From Pseudomonas alcaliphila JAB1 (GTDB lineage Bacteria; Pseudomonadota; Gammaproteobacteria; Pseudomonadales; Pseudomonadaceae): 64,000 nt of DNA. Numbering within the stretch: the stretch's first letter is position 1; the number at the start of each line of letters is the position of its first letter. The stretch lies in contig NZ_CP016162.1 of the NCBI RefSeq assembly GCF_001941865.1, positions 2,971,001-3,035,000 on the forward strand, read 5' to 3'. The position numbers and the translations under genes were made by a program. The notes under the pieces were generated by a model. It searched no databases and was not told where the DNA came from. It saw only the letters and a program-made list of their open reading frames with translations. Below are positions 1-8,057 of the stretch, in pieces.

Positions 1-1
1 C

Positions 2-61
2 TACAAGCGCAATGAAGCCAATATCCGTGCTCTGGCCGAGCTGATAGGCAAGGAGCTGTAA
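2..61 (+). CDS. 3' end of an unidentified gene (partial)
   Basis: An open frame enters from the left edge and ends at TAA (59-61). The visible tail reads YKRNEANIRALAELIGKEL. It is charged and looks helical, as in many C-terminal helices of flavodoxin-like oxidoreductases. Nineteen residues cannot assign a family. It lies directly upstream of the duplicated promoter block that precedes the quinone oxidoreductase gene. Confidence 0.5.
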   Translation, partial: YKRNEANIRALAELIGKEL

Positions 62-214
62 TTTTTTAACTTTGTATATCGATTATTCCCGATATCTCTT
101 TTAGCCGAAACAAGGACTGACAATGGAGAGACCTTAGGCACAGGCGCGTAATTTTTTGCATCAGTATATCGAAAATTCTCTATATCCCTTTTTCCAGAAA
201 CAAGGAACCACACA
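59..214 (+). repeat. Tandemly duplicated promoter/leader block
   Basis: Two imperfect copies (about 59-123 and 149-214) share TAATTTTTT, then a TATATCGA...TATC dyad (75-96 and 165-186), then GAAACAAGGA. The first copy leads to ATGGAGAGACCTTAG (123-137), a four-codon remnant. The second leads to the real ATG at 215. The dyads look like binding sites for one dimeric regulator. The arrangement suggests that a gene between two similar promoters was deleted, leaving only its start and tail. Confidence 0.55.
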
Positions 215-1189
215 ATGAAAGCGCAAGTACTCAAATCCTTTGGCGGCCCTAACGCGTTCGAACTGAGCGAAGTGGCCAAACCCGTACCGCAGGCAGGACA
301 AGTGTTGGTGCGGGTTCACGCAACCTCCATCAACCCACTGGATTACCAGGTACGTCGTGGTGACTACGTCGACTACGTGCCTCTCCCCGCCATTACCGGG
401 CATGACGTCTCCGGCGTCGTCGAAGCGGTCGGCCCAGGTGTGACGAGCTTCGTGCCAGGCGATGAGGTCTGGTACACCACGCAGATTTTCGAAGGCGACG
501 GCAGCTATGCCGAGTACCACGTTGCGTCCGAAAGCATCATCGGCAAGAAGCCGGCATCGCTGAGCCATCTCGAGGCGGCAAGCCTGACGCTGGTAGGCGG
601 GACGGTCTGGGAAGCACTGATCGGGCGCGTATCGCTGAGGGTCGGGGAAAGCATTCTGATCCACGGCGGTGCGGGTGGCGTCGGCCATGTCGCGATCCAG
701 GTGGCAAAAGCCATCGGCGCTCGGGTGTTCACCACCGTGCGCGAAGCGAACTTCGAGTTTGCCCGGGGTCTGGGTGCCGATGTGGTCATCGACTACGAAC
801 AAGAGGATTACGTTGACGCCGTCCTGCGGGAAACCGATGGCCACGGCGTCGATGTGATCTTCGACACCATCGGCGGCGACACCTTGACCCGTAGCCCCGA
901 CGCACTCGCCCAGCTCGGCCGTGTGGTTTCGATCGTGGACATCGCCAAGCCGCAGAACCTGATTCAGGCCTGGGGCAAGAACGCCAGTTACCACTTCGTC
1001 TTCACCCGCCAGAACCGCGGCAAGCTCGATGAACTGAAGGCATTGGTCGAGCGCGGCCAGTTGCGCCCCCATATTGGCGCGGTCTATTCGCTCGCTGATA
1101 TCTCAAGCGCCCATGCGCTGCTGGAGACGCCCAACAACGGTCTTCGCGGCAAAGTCGCGATTGCCGTCGAGCCCTCGCTCGCCCCGTAA
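215..1189 (+). CDS. NADPH:quinone oxidoreductase, zinc-independent MDR family
   Basis: This 324-residue protein belongs to the medium-chain dehydrogenase/reductase superfamily. It has an N-terminal GroES-like domain (about residues 25-115, with the [14 protein letters not shown] motif) and a Rossmann domain with the nucleotide-binding loop GGAGGVG near residue 151. No structural-zinc Cys cluster is seen, which fits quinone or enone reductases rather than classical alcohol dehydrogenases. The expected activity is NAD(P)H-dependent reduction of quinones or enones in the cytoplasm. The ATG at 215 follows CAAGGA at a suitable distance. An ABM-domain gene starts 44 bp downstream, so the two are probably co-transcribed for redox or xenobiotic handling. 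The exact substrate cannot be read from sequence. Confidence 0.85.
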   Translation: MKAQVLKSFGGPNAFELSEVAKPVPQAGQVLVRVHATSINPLDYQVRRGDYVDYVPLPAITGHDVSGVVEAVGPGVTSFVPGDEVWYTTQIFEGDGSYAEYHVASESIIGKKPASLSHLEAASLTLVGGTVWEALIGRVSLRVGESILIHGGAGGVGHVAIQVAKAIGARVFTTVREANFEFARGLGADVVIDYEQEDYVDAVLRETDGHGVDVIFDTIGGDTLTRSPDALAQLGRVVSIVDIAKPQNLIQAWGKNASYHFVFTRQNRGKLDELKALVERGQLRPHIGAVYSLADISSAHALLETPNNGLRGKVAIAVEPSLAP

Positions 1190-1233
1190 GTACATAGGTT
1201 CAACTACCAAAATGACTCTAGAGGAATACCGCA

Positions 1234-1572
1234 ATGATTTATGAAATCGCCGTACTGCCTGTTCACAGTGCACAGATCGAACAGTTCAAACAAGCATTTG
1301 CCGAAGTGGTTCACTTGCTCCAACGCGCCAAGGGCTACCACGGCCATATGTTCGCGCAGGGAATCGAAAGCCCCGAGACGTTCAACCTGATCGTGCGTTG
1401 GGCTTCACTTGAGGACCATGCGCCGGGTTTCGAAGCGAGTGACGACCATCAGACCTTCATGCAGGGCCTGGAGGAATACTTCTCGCAAGAGCCGACTGTC
1501 TACCACATTCAGGGGGCCGCCTTTACCAATGGAAACGATCAGGCCTTCGATATTGCAGTGCCAAAAGCTTAA
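1234..1572 (+). CDS. ABM-type (antibiotic biosynthesis monooxygenase) domain protein
   Basis: This 112-residue protein is a single dimeric alpha/beta barrel domain. The pattern MIYEIAVLPV...FKQAFAEV...GYHGHMFAQGIESPETFNLIVRW, followed by an acidic helix, matches the ABM fold used by small cofactor-free monooxygenases and by many uncharacterised proteins. The ATG at 1234 lies 8 bases after AGAGGA. It sits just after the quinone oxidoreductase gene and is probably in the same transcript, so it may act on quinone-like or electrophilic small molecules. No catalytic residue can be assigned, and a stress-related role is inference. Confidence 0.75.
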   Translation: MIYEIAVLPVHSAQIEQFKQAFAEVVHLLQRAKGYHGHMFAQGIESPETFNLIVRWASLEDHAPGFEASDDHQTFMQGLEEYFSQEPTVYHIQGAAFTNGNDQAFDIAVPKA

Positions 1573-1611
1573 GCCTGCAGCCCTGACTTCGCCGCTACTC
1601 ATGGCCACCAT

Positions 1612-1651
1612 TTGATCTGACAGTATTTGAAATACAAGACTGTCAGATCAA
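1612..1651. promoter_or_regulatory. Perfect 13-bp inverted repeat
   Basis: TTGATCTGACAGT (1612-1624) and ACTGTCAGATCAA (1639-1651) are exact inverse complements around a 14-nt spacer that is itself largely palindromic (GTATTT/AAATAC). It lies 40 bp past the ABM gene stop with no U-tract. It could be a terminator stem or a two-fold operator acting on the DUF2790 gene at 1758. Confidence 0.5.
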
Positions 1652-1757
1652 CTTACCTGAACACAATTCCGTCGTTTTGCTCCGAGAGTGAGTTGGCAAC
1701 CACGCTCAACTCTCCTGGAGGCATTCGACATCCATTTAGCTTTTTCGGAATTTAAAG

Positions 1758-2024
1758 ATGATCAGCAAACATGCAAAAAACCTGGCAAACATTTTAATTA
1801 CCAGCCTTGCCTTGCTTCTATGCGGCAATGCACTCGCTGAAAGCCCGGCCACCACTTACAAGTATGGATTGAAACTTGATGTAGCCAAGGTTCTGTCCAT
1901 ATCAAAGCCCAAAACCCATACCTGCAAGCCTGTGGATCACCTGATGAAATACATAGACTCAGCTGGAAACATCCAGACCCTGAAATTCAAGGCTCTCTCT
2001 GATGCCTGCAGTAAAGGGCACTGA
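1758..2024 (+). CDS. DUF2790 family small secreted protein
   Basis: This 88-residue protein begins with a signal peptide (hydrophobic segment about residues 8-27, cleavage after ALA). The mature part carries the hallmark YKYGLKLDVAKVLSIS...CKPVDHLMKYIDSAGNIQTLKFKALSDAC of DUF2790, a family common in Pseudomonas with several paralogues per genome. Two cysteines (in THTCKP and SDACSK) probably form a disulfide. Function is unknown; the family is thought to be periplasmic. The gene is alone between the upstream redox pair and the patatin gene. Confidence 0.85.
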   Translation: MISKHAKNLANILITSLALLLCGNALAESPATTYKYGLKLDVAKVLSISKPKTHTCKPVDHLMKYIDSAGNIQTLKFKALSDACSKGH

Positions 2025-2206
2025 CATAACGCCAGTGACGCCAGGGATGGCAATTTGCAGTAGAAATGAGCAAATGCGTACAACTTAGCGATCAACGCCT
2101 ATGCAACCGTTCATTATTGGCAATCGCTCGCAATACTGGCATATAGCCGTCAAAGCCGCGTTATCATGCCCGCGCCAGCGTTCGGCATGACGACAAGGAG
2201 CAGTAG

Positions 2207-4111
2207 ATGAGCGATTCGCGCCAAGCGGCCTTTGCCCGGGAATGCGACCTGATCATGAAAGGCGGCATCACCAGCGGCATCGTCTACCCGCTCGCCATCA
2301 CCGAAATCGCCAAGGCATTTCGCCTGCGCAGCATCGGCGGCACCAGCGCTGGTGCCATCGCCGCGGCTGCAGCGGCCGCTGCCGAACTGGGCCGCCAGCG
2401 CTATCAGCAAGGTGAGTTGAGCAGCGACCCAGCCGGCTTCGCGACAATCGAACGACTGCCCCAACACCTTTGCGTGCCCGCCGCGAATGGCCATGGCACC
2501 AAGCTGCTGGCGTTGTTCAAGCCTGCCCCGGCAGTGCGCGCCCTGTTCGATACCTTCATCGCCATCCTCGAGGTCAAGGGAAAAAGTCCCTGGACGCGGT
2601 TGTTCGCGCCACTGAAGGTCATGCTCATGCGCCACAAGCTCGCCGCCCTGGTCGGCGCCCTGCTGGCAGGCGGGCCGCTGTGGTGGAGCGCTGCCAGCAG
2701 CGCCAGCGTGCTGGTTTGGCTCTGGGTCTTGCTGTTCGCAGCGCTGGGTGGCGTGCTCGCCGTGATCGTGCGCCTGGCCTTGGTGGCATTGCGTGAATTG
2801 CCAGCGAGCGGTTTCGGCCTGTGCAGCGGCATGCCAGAGGCCGATGACGATGCCCCAGATGAAGCCCTGACCACCTGGCTGACCCAGTACTTCGATCAGC
2901 TCAGCGGCCAGCGCGAATACTGCGCCAATCAGGCGAATGCCATCGAGTGCGAGCGGCCATTGACCTTCGGCGACCTGCGTCGTCATGGCATCGACCTGCA
3001 GGTGATGACCACCTGCCTGAGCATGGCGCGGCCTTTCCGCCTGCCCTTTCGTGACGACGAGCAGGTACGCGATAACAACCAGTTCCACTTCCGCCAGGAG
3101 GAGTTCGCGCGGCTATTCCCCCACCGCGTGGTGGCCTGGATGGGCGCTCACCAGCGCCCCGGCGATGATCGCGGCGACGGGTATCTGCGCCTGCCACTGC
3201 CCGACGACCTGCCGGTAATCGTCGCCGTACGCATGAGTCTGAGCTTTCCCCTGCTGCTCAGCGCCGTACCACTGCACGCCGTGGACTACCGCAAGAGCGG
3301 GAAGAAGCTGGAGCGCTGCTGGTTCACCGATGGCGGCATCAGCTCGAACTTTCCCATCCACTTCTTCGATGCCGCGCTGCCCAGACGCCCCACCTTCGGC
3401 CTCGATCTGGGACCGACCGATGGTACCGACGAGCAACGCGTGCGCTTCCCACGTAACAATGGCGATGCACGGCTAGCCTACTGGCGCCGCTTTCCCCAGA
3501 CGGGTTTGCCAGCCCTACGCGGTTTCCTCGCCCTGCTCAGCAACGTCGCCAAGGACTGGAACCACGAAACCCTGTCGCTGATGCCCGGCTTTCGCGACCG
3601 TATCGGCCTGATCCAGCTGACCCGCGAAGAAGGCGGCCTCAACCTGACCATGCCCACCGAGCGCATCGAACGGCTGACCCGTTACGGACGCGAAGCCGGC
3701 CAGCAGTTCGTCCTGCGTTTCGGCGACCCGCAGCATTGGCAGCCGGGCGCCCAGGCCTCGCCGATGAACTGGGAGAACCACCAGATCATTCGTCTGCGCC
3801 TGCAACTGGCCAGCGTCGCCGAACAGCTGCAGAGCCTGGAAAGAGCCTGCCGCGAACTGCACGGCACCGAGCAGGACTACCAGCGCTTCTTCACCGCCGA
3901 TGCCAAACGCTACAGCTATCCCTTCAAAGGTCTTAGTGACCTGGAACAGGACCCGGACACTGGCCTGTACCGCACCCAGGCCGGTCTGGCCCAGGCCATG
4001 CTTGGCAAACTGCGTGAGATCGCCCAGATGATCGAACAGCACCCGGACAGCCACCCGGCCAAGGGGGCGCCCAAACCCACGCCCGAACTCAAGCTGCGCC
4101 CACGCCTGTAG
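2207..4111 (+). CDS. Patatin-like phospholipase with a membrane segment
   Basis: This 634-residue protein has patatin hallmarks: a glycine-rich oxyanion loop (MKGGITSGIVYPLA, about residues 16-29), the nucleophile elbow GTSAG (about 45-49) and the aspartate of a DGG motif (TDGGISSNFP, about 375). A Ser-Asp catalytic dyad acting on acyl esters is therefore expected. An insertion of about 50 hydrophobic residues (about 143-195) between elbow and DGG looks like two membrane-spanning helices, which suggests an inner-membrane enzyme. The ATG at 2207 is preceded by AAGGAGCAG. The C-terminal 200 residues are charged and helical. The gene stands alone; an IS1595 element begins 18 bp after its stop. 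Confidence 0.85.
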   Translation: MSDSRQAAFARECDLIMKGGITSGIVYPLAITEIAKAFRLRSIGGTSAGAIAAAAAAAAELGRQRYQQGELSSDPAGFATIERLPQHLCVPAANGHGTKLLALFKPAPAVRALFDTFIAILEVKGKSPWTRLFAPLKVMLMRHKLAALVGALLAGGPLWWSAASSASVLVWLWVLLFAALGGVLAVIVRLALVALRELPASGFGLCSGMPEADDDAPDEALTTWLTQYFDQLSGQREYCANQANAIECERPLTFGDLRRHGIDLQVMTTCLSMARPFRLPFRDDEQVRDNNQFHFRQEEFARLFPHRVVAWMGAHQRPGDDRGDGYLRLPLPDDLPVIVAVRMSLSFPLLLSAVPLHAVDYRKSGKKLERCWFTDGGISSNFPIHFFDAALPRRPTFGLDLGPTDGTDEQRVRFPRNNGDARLAYWRRFPQTGLPALRGFLALLSNVAKDWNHETLSLMPGFRDRIGLIQLTREEGGLNLTMPTERIERLTRYGREAGQQFVLRFGDPQHWQPGAQASPMNWENHQIIRLRLQLASVAEQLQSLERACRELHGTEQDYQRFFTADAKRYSYPFKGLSDLEQDPDTGLYRTQAGLAQAMLGKLREIAQMIEQHPDSHPAKGAPKPTPELKLRPRL

Positions 4112-4121
4112 GCCGTCGACA

Positions 4122-5163
4122 AACAACAAGGCTATGTCTGAGTTAGCTGTTGCAGCAGGCTAAGCTGATCATGACGTCTCCACATATGGGAGGTGGATCA
4201 TGAAAACCAGTCACTTCAACTGCTGGGTTGCTCAGCTCCCCCAACTCAGTCTGGGACAGCGTGAGCAGTTGGCGAGATGTCTCTCGGCACCTGGACCCCT
4301 CCCGCAGGACATGATCGCCACCCCCAGTAGTTGTCCGCATTGCCAGTCCAGCGAGTTACGCCCGTGGGGCGCCAGTGGGGGTCTGCCCAGGTATCGCTGC
4401 AAGGCCTGCGGCAAAACCAGCAATCCGCTGACGGGCACGCCGATGGCGCGACTGCGCAAGCGCCATCTCTGGCACGACTATGCCGAGGCGTTGACCCAAA
4501 GCCTGACGGTGCGCCGGGCGGCGAAACACTGCGGGGTGAACAAGAACACCGCCTTCCTGTGGCGACACCGGTTTCTGTCCCAGGTCGCCGATCACCAGGC
4601 TCAGCATGAGTCCGGCATTGTCGAAGCCGATGAAACCTTCTTTCTGGAATCGTTCAAAGGGCAGCGAGACTTGCCGCGCCCGCCGCGCAAACGCGGAGGC
4701 AGTGCGAAGCGGCGCGGCCTATCCGTCGAGCAGATTCCGGTCTTGGTGGTGAGGGATCGCAGCGGACAGCATGCTGACTTTCAGTTGGAGAAACTCGATG
4801 CCGTTCATGTCGGAGAGCGGCTGCGTCCGCTGATCGATGCCGATGCAATTCTGTGCTCCGACAGCGCTGCTGTTTATGCCCACTTCGCCAAGGCCGAAGG
4901 CATCACTCATCGACCGATCAATCCGAGCCAGAAGCGCAGGGTTGATGGACCTTTTCACATCCAGAACGTGAACGCCTACGACAGCCGGCTGAAGGGCTGG
5001 ATGATTCCCTTTCATGGTGTGGCCACCAAGTACCTGACGCATTACTTGGGATGGCGTCGCCTGCTCGAACGCTATAAGGCCCAGCTCAATCCATTGATTT
5101 GCTTGAGGGAGGCGCTGGGGCGAGCGGCTTTGCAACAGCTAACTCAGACATAGCCAACAACAA
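4122..5163. mobile_element. IS1595-family insertion sequence, copy 1, with target duplication
   Basis: Perfect 25-bp terminal inverted repeats (4130-4154 and 5131-5155, starting GGCTATGTCTGAGTTAGCTG) bound a 1026-bp element. The 8-bp direct repeat AACAACAA flanks it exactly (4122-4129 and 5156-5163), the duplication length known for IS1595. It holds one intact transposase gene. It landed between the patatin gene and the terminator of the sulfonate operon, and duplicated what would be that terminator's U-rich tail. Confidence 0.95.
4200..5153 (+). CDS. IS1595 family transposase (ISXO2-like), copy 1
   Basis: This 317-residue transposase has an N-terminal zinc ribbon (CPHC at about residue 45 and CKACGK at about 68), a helix-turn-helix-like stretch (VRRAAKHCGVNKNTAFLWRHRF) and an ISXO2 catalytic domain with acidic residues in VEADETFF (about 142) and CSDSAAVYAHF (about 219), then NVNAYDSRLKGWM. 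The frame is uninterrupted and the terminal repeats are perfect, so the element may still be active. A diverged full-length relative lies at 25982-26935. The ATG follows GGAGG by six bases. Confidence 0.93.
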   Translation: MKTSHFNCWVAQLPQLSLGQREQLARCLSAPGPLPQDMIATPSSCPHCQSSELRPWGASGGLPRYRCKACGKTSNPLTGTPMARLRKRHLWHDYAEALTQSLTVRRAAKHCGVNKNTAFLWRHRFLSQVADHQAQHESGIVEADETFFLESFKGQRDLPRPPRKRGGSAKRRGLSVEQIPVLVVRDRSGQHADFQLEKLDAVHVGERLRPLIDADAILCSDSAAVYAHFAKAEGITHRPINPSQKRRVDGPFHIQNVNAYDSRLKGWMIPFHGVATKYLTHYLGWRRLLERYKAQLNPLICLREALGRAALQQLTQT

Positions 5164-5183
5164 GGCTCCCAGATGGGAGCCTT
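5162..5183 (-). terminator. Terminator of the sulfonate operon
   Basis: AAGGCTCCCA and TGGGAGCCTT form a 10-bp stem with a 2-base loop, 20 bp beyond the stop of the last operon gene at 5203. On the minus strand the stem runs straight into TTGTTGTT, which is the IS1595 target duplication. The terminator therefore appears to have kept its U-rich tail through the insertion. Confidence 0.7.
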
Positions 5184-5202
5184 GTACGAACAGCGGCGGT
5201 GA

Positions 5203-6219
5203 TCAGCTACCCGGATGGGCGTAGGCCTCTTCGAAGAAGTAGTCCTTCCAGGACGTGGCCTTGTTCTTCAGCACACCCAGCTCATGCAACTGCTCGGCAT
5301 AGATGAAAGTGCGCTGCGGCGAGATGGTGAAGTCGTTTTCCGGGTCCTCGATGATCTTCTTGACGAAGTCCAGCGGCAGCTTGGAGTTCTCCACGCGGAT
5401 GTAGGTTTCTGCCGCGGCGGCCTTGTCTGCCTTGATGATCTGCTCGGCTTCCACCAGCGCGTCGTAGAAGGCCTTGTAGGTCTTGGGGTTTTCGTCGTGG
5501 AATTTCTCGGTGGCATAGAGCACGTTGAACGTAGCCTGGCCGCCGAGGATGTCGTAGCTGCTGATCAGTTTGTGCACCTTGGGGTTCTCCAGCGCCTGGT
5601 ACTGGAACGGCGGGCTGGAGAAATGCGCGGTGATTTCCGAGCCGCCCTTGATCAGCGCGGCCGTGGCGTCCGGATGCGGCAGGCTGACGGAAATATTGTC
5701 GAAGCGCTGGAAGTCGTCCTTGCCATACAGCTTGGCGGTCTCGATCTGCAGGGTGCGCGACTGGAAGCCAACGCCGGCGGCCGGCACGGCGATGCGATCC
5801 TTCTCGGACAGATCGTCCAGCGTCTTCACCTCTTCACGGTTGCTCAACAGGTAGTTGGGCAGCGAGCCGAGCGAGGCGACCGCCTTGACGTTCTGCCGAC
5901 CATGGGTGCGGTCCCACACAGTGAGCATTGGTGGCACGCCCGCCGAGACCACGTCGATGGCGCCAGCCAGCAGCGCCTCGTTCATGGCGGTGGCGCCGGA
6001 GATGGTGCGCCACTCGACCTCCACCTTGTCCAGGCCCTGGGCCTTGGCATGCTTCTCAATCAGTTGCTGATCCTTGACCACGTGCAGCACCAGGTAACCG
6101 ATGCCGAACTGCTGGGCGATGCTGATCTTGCCTTCGGCCTGCGCGGCCAGCGGAGTTGCCAATGCGCCGAGCAGGCCCAGCGCGGCGGCCAGACGGCCGA
6201 ATGTGAAGGTGTGGGTCAT
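5203..6219 (-). CDS. ABC transporter periplasmic binding protein, sulfonate/taurine type (second paralogue)
   Basis: This 338-residue protein has a signal peptide ending near AQA (about residue 28) and a mature domain of the SsuA/TauA/NMT1 binding-protein family (ISIAQQFGIGYLVLHVVKDQQLIEKHA...GATAMNEALLAGAIDVVSAGVPPML). It should bind an organosulfur or related anion in the periplasm for the permease encoded just upstream. It is the last gene of a five-gene minus-strand operon and is clearly homologous to the binding protein at 8058-9101. The ligand cannot be told from sequence. Taurine, alkanesulfonates or sulfate esters are the family's usual substrates. Confidence 0.85.
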   Translation of the reverse strand: MTHTFTFGRLAAALGLLGALATPLAAQAEGKISIAQQFGIGYLVLHVVKDQQLIEKHAKAQGLDKVEVEWRTISGATAMNEALLAGAIDVVSAGVPPMLTVWDRTHGRQNVKAVASLGSLPNYLLSNREEVKTLDDLSEKDRIAVPAAGVGFQSRTLQIETAKLYGKDDFQRFDNISVSLPHPDATAALIKGGSEITAHFSSPPFQYQALENPKVHKLISSYDILGGQATFNVLYATEKFHDENPKTYKAFYDALVEAEQIIKADKAAAAETYIRVENSKLPLDFVKKIIEDPENDFTISPQRTFIYAEQLHELGVLKNKATSWKDYFFEEAYAHPGS

Positions 6220-6301
6220 AGTCGTTTCTCGTTATGTGATCAGTAAGTTGGTCTTGTAGGGTGGGCCGCACAGGTGGATCGGTGACGTGGTCCCCTACGT
6301 A

Positions 6302-7168
6302 TCAACGCTGCATCCCCCAGCGCTTGACGGTCACCCGCTCGACCGTGGCGAAGACGAGGTTCTCCACCAGCAGGCCGATCAGAATCACCGCCGCCAGGCC
6401 GGCGAAGACCTTGTCGGTGTACAGCTCGTTGCGGTTCTGGAAGATGTACCAGCCCAGGCCGCCCTTGCCGCTGGAGGCGCCGAACACCAGCTCGGCGGCG
6501 ATCAGGGTGCGCCAGGCGAAGGCCCAGCCGATCTTCAGGCCCGCCAGGATCGACGGCAGCGCCGCCGGGATCAGGATAAACAGCACGAAGCGCAGGCCCT
6601 TGAGGCCATAGTTGCGCCCGGCCATACGCTGGGTCTCGGAGACGCCGAGAAATCCGGCGTAGGTGTTGAGCGCCAGCGCCCACAGCACCGAATGCACCAG
6701 CACGAAGATCAGGCTGTTCTCGCCCAAACCGAACCACAGCAGCGACAGCGGCAGCAGCGCGATGGCCGGCAGCGGGTTGAACATCGAAGTCAGGGTCGAC
6801 AGCAGATCGCGCCCCAGCTGCGTCGACACCGCCAGGGTGGTGAGCAGGAAGGCCAGGCCGATGCCGAGCAGATAGCCCTTGATCAGCACCGACAGCGAGA
6901 TCGCCACCTTCTCCAGCAGCTCGCCAGTGCCGATGCCTTCGACGAAGGCCTTGGCCGTCTGCAGGAAGCTGGGCAGCAGCAGGTCATTGCCCTGATAACG
7001 CGCCGCCAGCTCCCAGATCAGCGCCAGGGCCAGCAGGATCAGGGTCTTGCGCAGCCAGCCCTGTTGCCACAGGCGCTGCGCCAGGGGCAGCTCGCGCTCC
7101 AGCTTGAGATCCGGCAAGGGTTGCAGCGGTATTTCGTATTCCTCACGCCGTGCGGGGGAAAGACTCAT
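6302..7168 (-). CDS. ABC transporter permease, SsuC/TauC family
   Basis: This 288-residue inner-membrane protein has about six hydrophobic helices and the BPD_transp_1 loop (MAGRNYGLKGLRFVLFILIP, about residues 175-194, continuing AALPSILAGL) that contacts the ATPase. It pairs with the ATP-binding protein whose stop lies 13 bp upstream. The N-terminal 40 residues are cytoplasmic and charged. The family imports aliphatic sulfonates or taurine. Substrate specificity rests on the binding proteins. Confidence 0.87.
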   Translation of the reverse strand: MSLSPARREEYEIPLQPLPDLKLERELPLAQRLWQQGWLRKTLILLALALIWELAARYQGNDLLLPSFLQTAKAFVEGIGTGELLEKVAISLSVLIKGYLLGIGLAFLLTTLAVSTQLGRDLLSTLTSMFNPLPAIALLPLSLLWFGLGENSLIFVLVHSVLWALALNTYAGFLGVSETQRMAGRNYGLKGLRFVLFILIPAALPSILAGLKIGWAFAWRTLIAAELVFGASSGKGGLGWYIFQNRNELYTDKVFAGLAAVILIGLLVENLVFATVERVTVKRWGMQR

Positions 7169-7181
7169 GGTTGCGCTCTCC

Positions 7182-8051
7182 TCAGTAGGCGATGCGGATG
7201 TCGTGGAAACCCAGCTCGGCAGCGGCGCGGGCTCCCTCCTCGCTGTCCTCGTCGAACAACAGGCGATGAATGCGCTGCGCGGTCTGCTGGAACGCCGCGC
7301 CGCCCAGGCTGTGCAGGTCGAACTGGTGACTACCCACCTCCGCCCGCACGCGCCCCGGGTGCGGTGACAGCAGCAGGATGCGGTTGCCGACGATCAGCGC
7401 CTCCTCGATCGAGTGGGTGACGAACAGCAAGGTGAAGCGCACTTCTTCCCACAGTTGCAGCAGCTCCTCCAGCATCTTGCGGCGGGTCAGTGCGTCGAGC
7501 GCGGCGAAGGGCTCGTCCATCAGCAGGATCTTCGGCTGCATGGCCAGCGCCCGGGCAATCGCCACGCGCGCCTTCATGCCGCCGGACAGGGTGTGCGGGT
7601 AGGCATCGGCGAAGGCGGCCAGGCCAACCTTCTCCAGATAGTGCAACGCCCGTTCTTCGGCCTCGCGGCGGCGCAAAGTGCGCGACGCCAGCAGCGGAAA
7701 CATGACGTTCTGCTTGACCGTCTTCCACGGCGGTAACTGGTCGAACTCCTGAAACACCACGATGCGATCCGGGCCAGGTTCGCGTACTTCGGCGCCATCG
7801 AGGCGGATGCTGCCGCCGACCGGCTCGATGAAACCGGCCACGGCCTTGAGCAAGGTGGACTTGCCGCACCCCGAAGGGCCGAGCAGCACGAAACGATCGG
7901 CACGGTCCACCTCGAAGCTGACTTCGTGGGTGGCGCGCACTACGCGCTGTGGGGTGCGGTATTCGAGGCTGACCTTCTCCACCTCAAGCAGGGTGTCGAA
8001 GGCGCCTGTGCGTTGCGTGCTGGCCGTGTGGCCTTGCAAGGGGGCATTCAT
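7182..8051 (-). CDS. ABC transporter ATP-binding protein, SsuB/TauB family
   Basis: This 289-residue ATPase has Walker A GPSGCGKST (about residues 58-66), Q-loop FQEFDQLPPWKT, signature LSGGMKARVAIARAL (about 150), Walker B ILLMDEPFAALD (about 175) and an H-loop in FVTHSIEEAL. It powers sulfonate-type import with the downstream permease. The C-terminal 45 residues (after GSHQFDLHSLGG) extend beyond the minimal ATPase domain. The gene begins 6 bp after the upstream binding-protein gene, consistent with translation from one polycistronic mRNA. Confidence 0.9.
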   Translation of the reverse strand: MNAPLQGHTASTQRTGAFDTLLEVEKVSLEYRTPQRVVRATHEVSFEVDRADRFVLLGPSGCGKSTLLKAVAGFIEPVGGSIRLDGAEVREPGPDRIVVFQEFDQLPPWKTVKQNVMFPLLASRTLRRREAEERALHYLEKVGLAAFADAYPHTLSGGMKARVAIARALAMQPKILLMDEPFAALDALTRRKMLEELLQLWEEVRFTLLFVTHSIEEALIVGNRILLLSPHPGRVRAEVGSHQFDLHSLGGAAFQQTAQRIHRLLFDEDSEEGARAAAELGFHDIRIAY

Positions 8052-8057
8052 GGTTTA

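Noticed and set aside
2150..3088. Long open frame (312 codons) antisense to the patatin gene
   Set aside because: It mirrors the codon pattern of a well-supported patatin gene in GC-rich DNA, has no recognisable domain and no ribosome-binding site.
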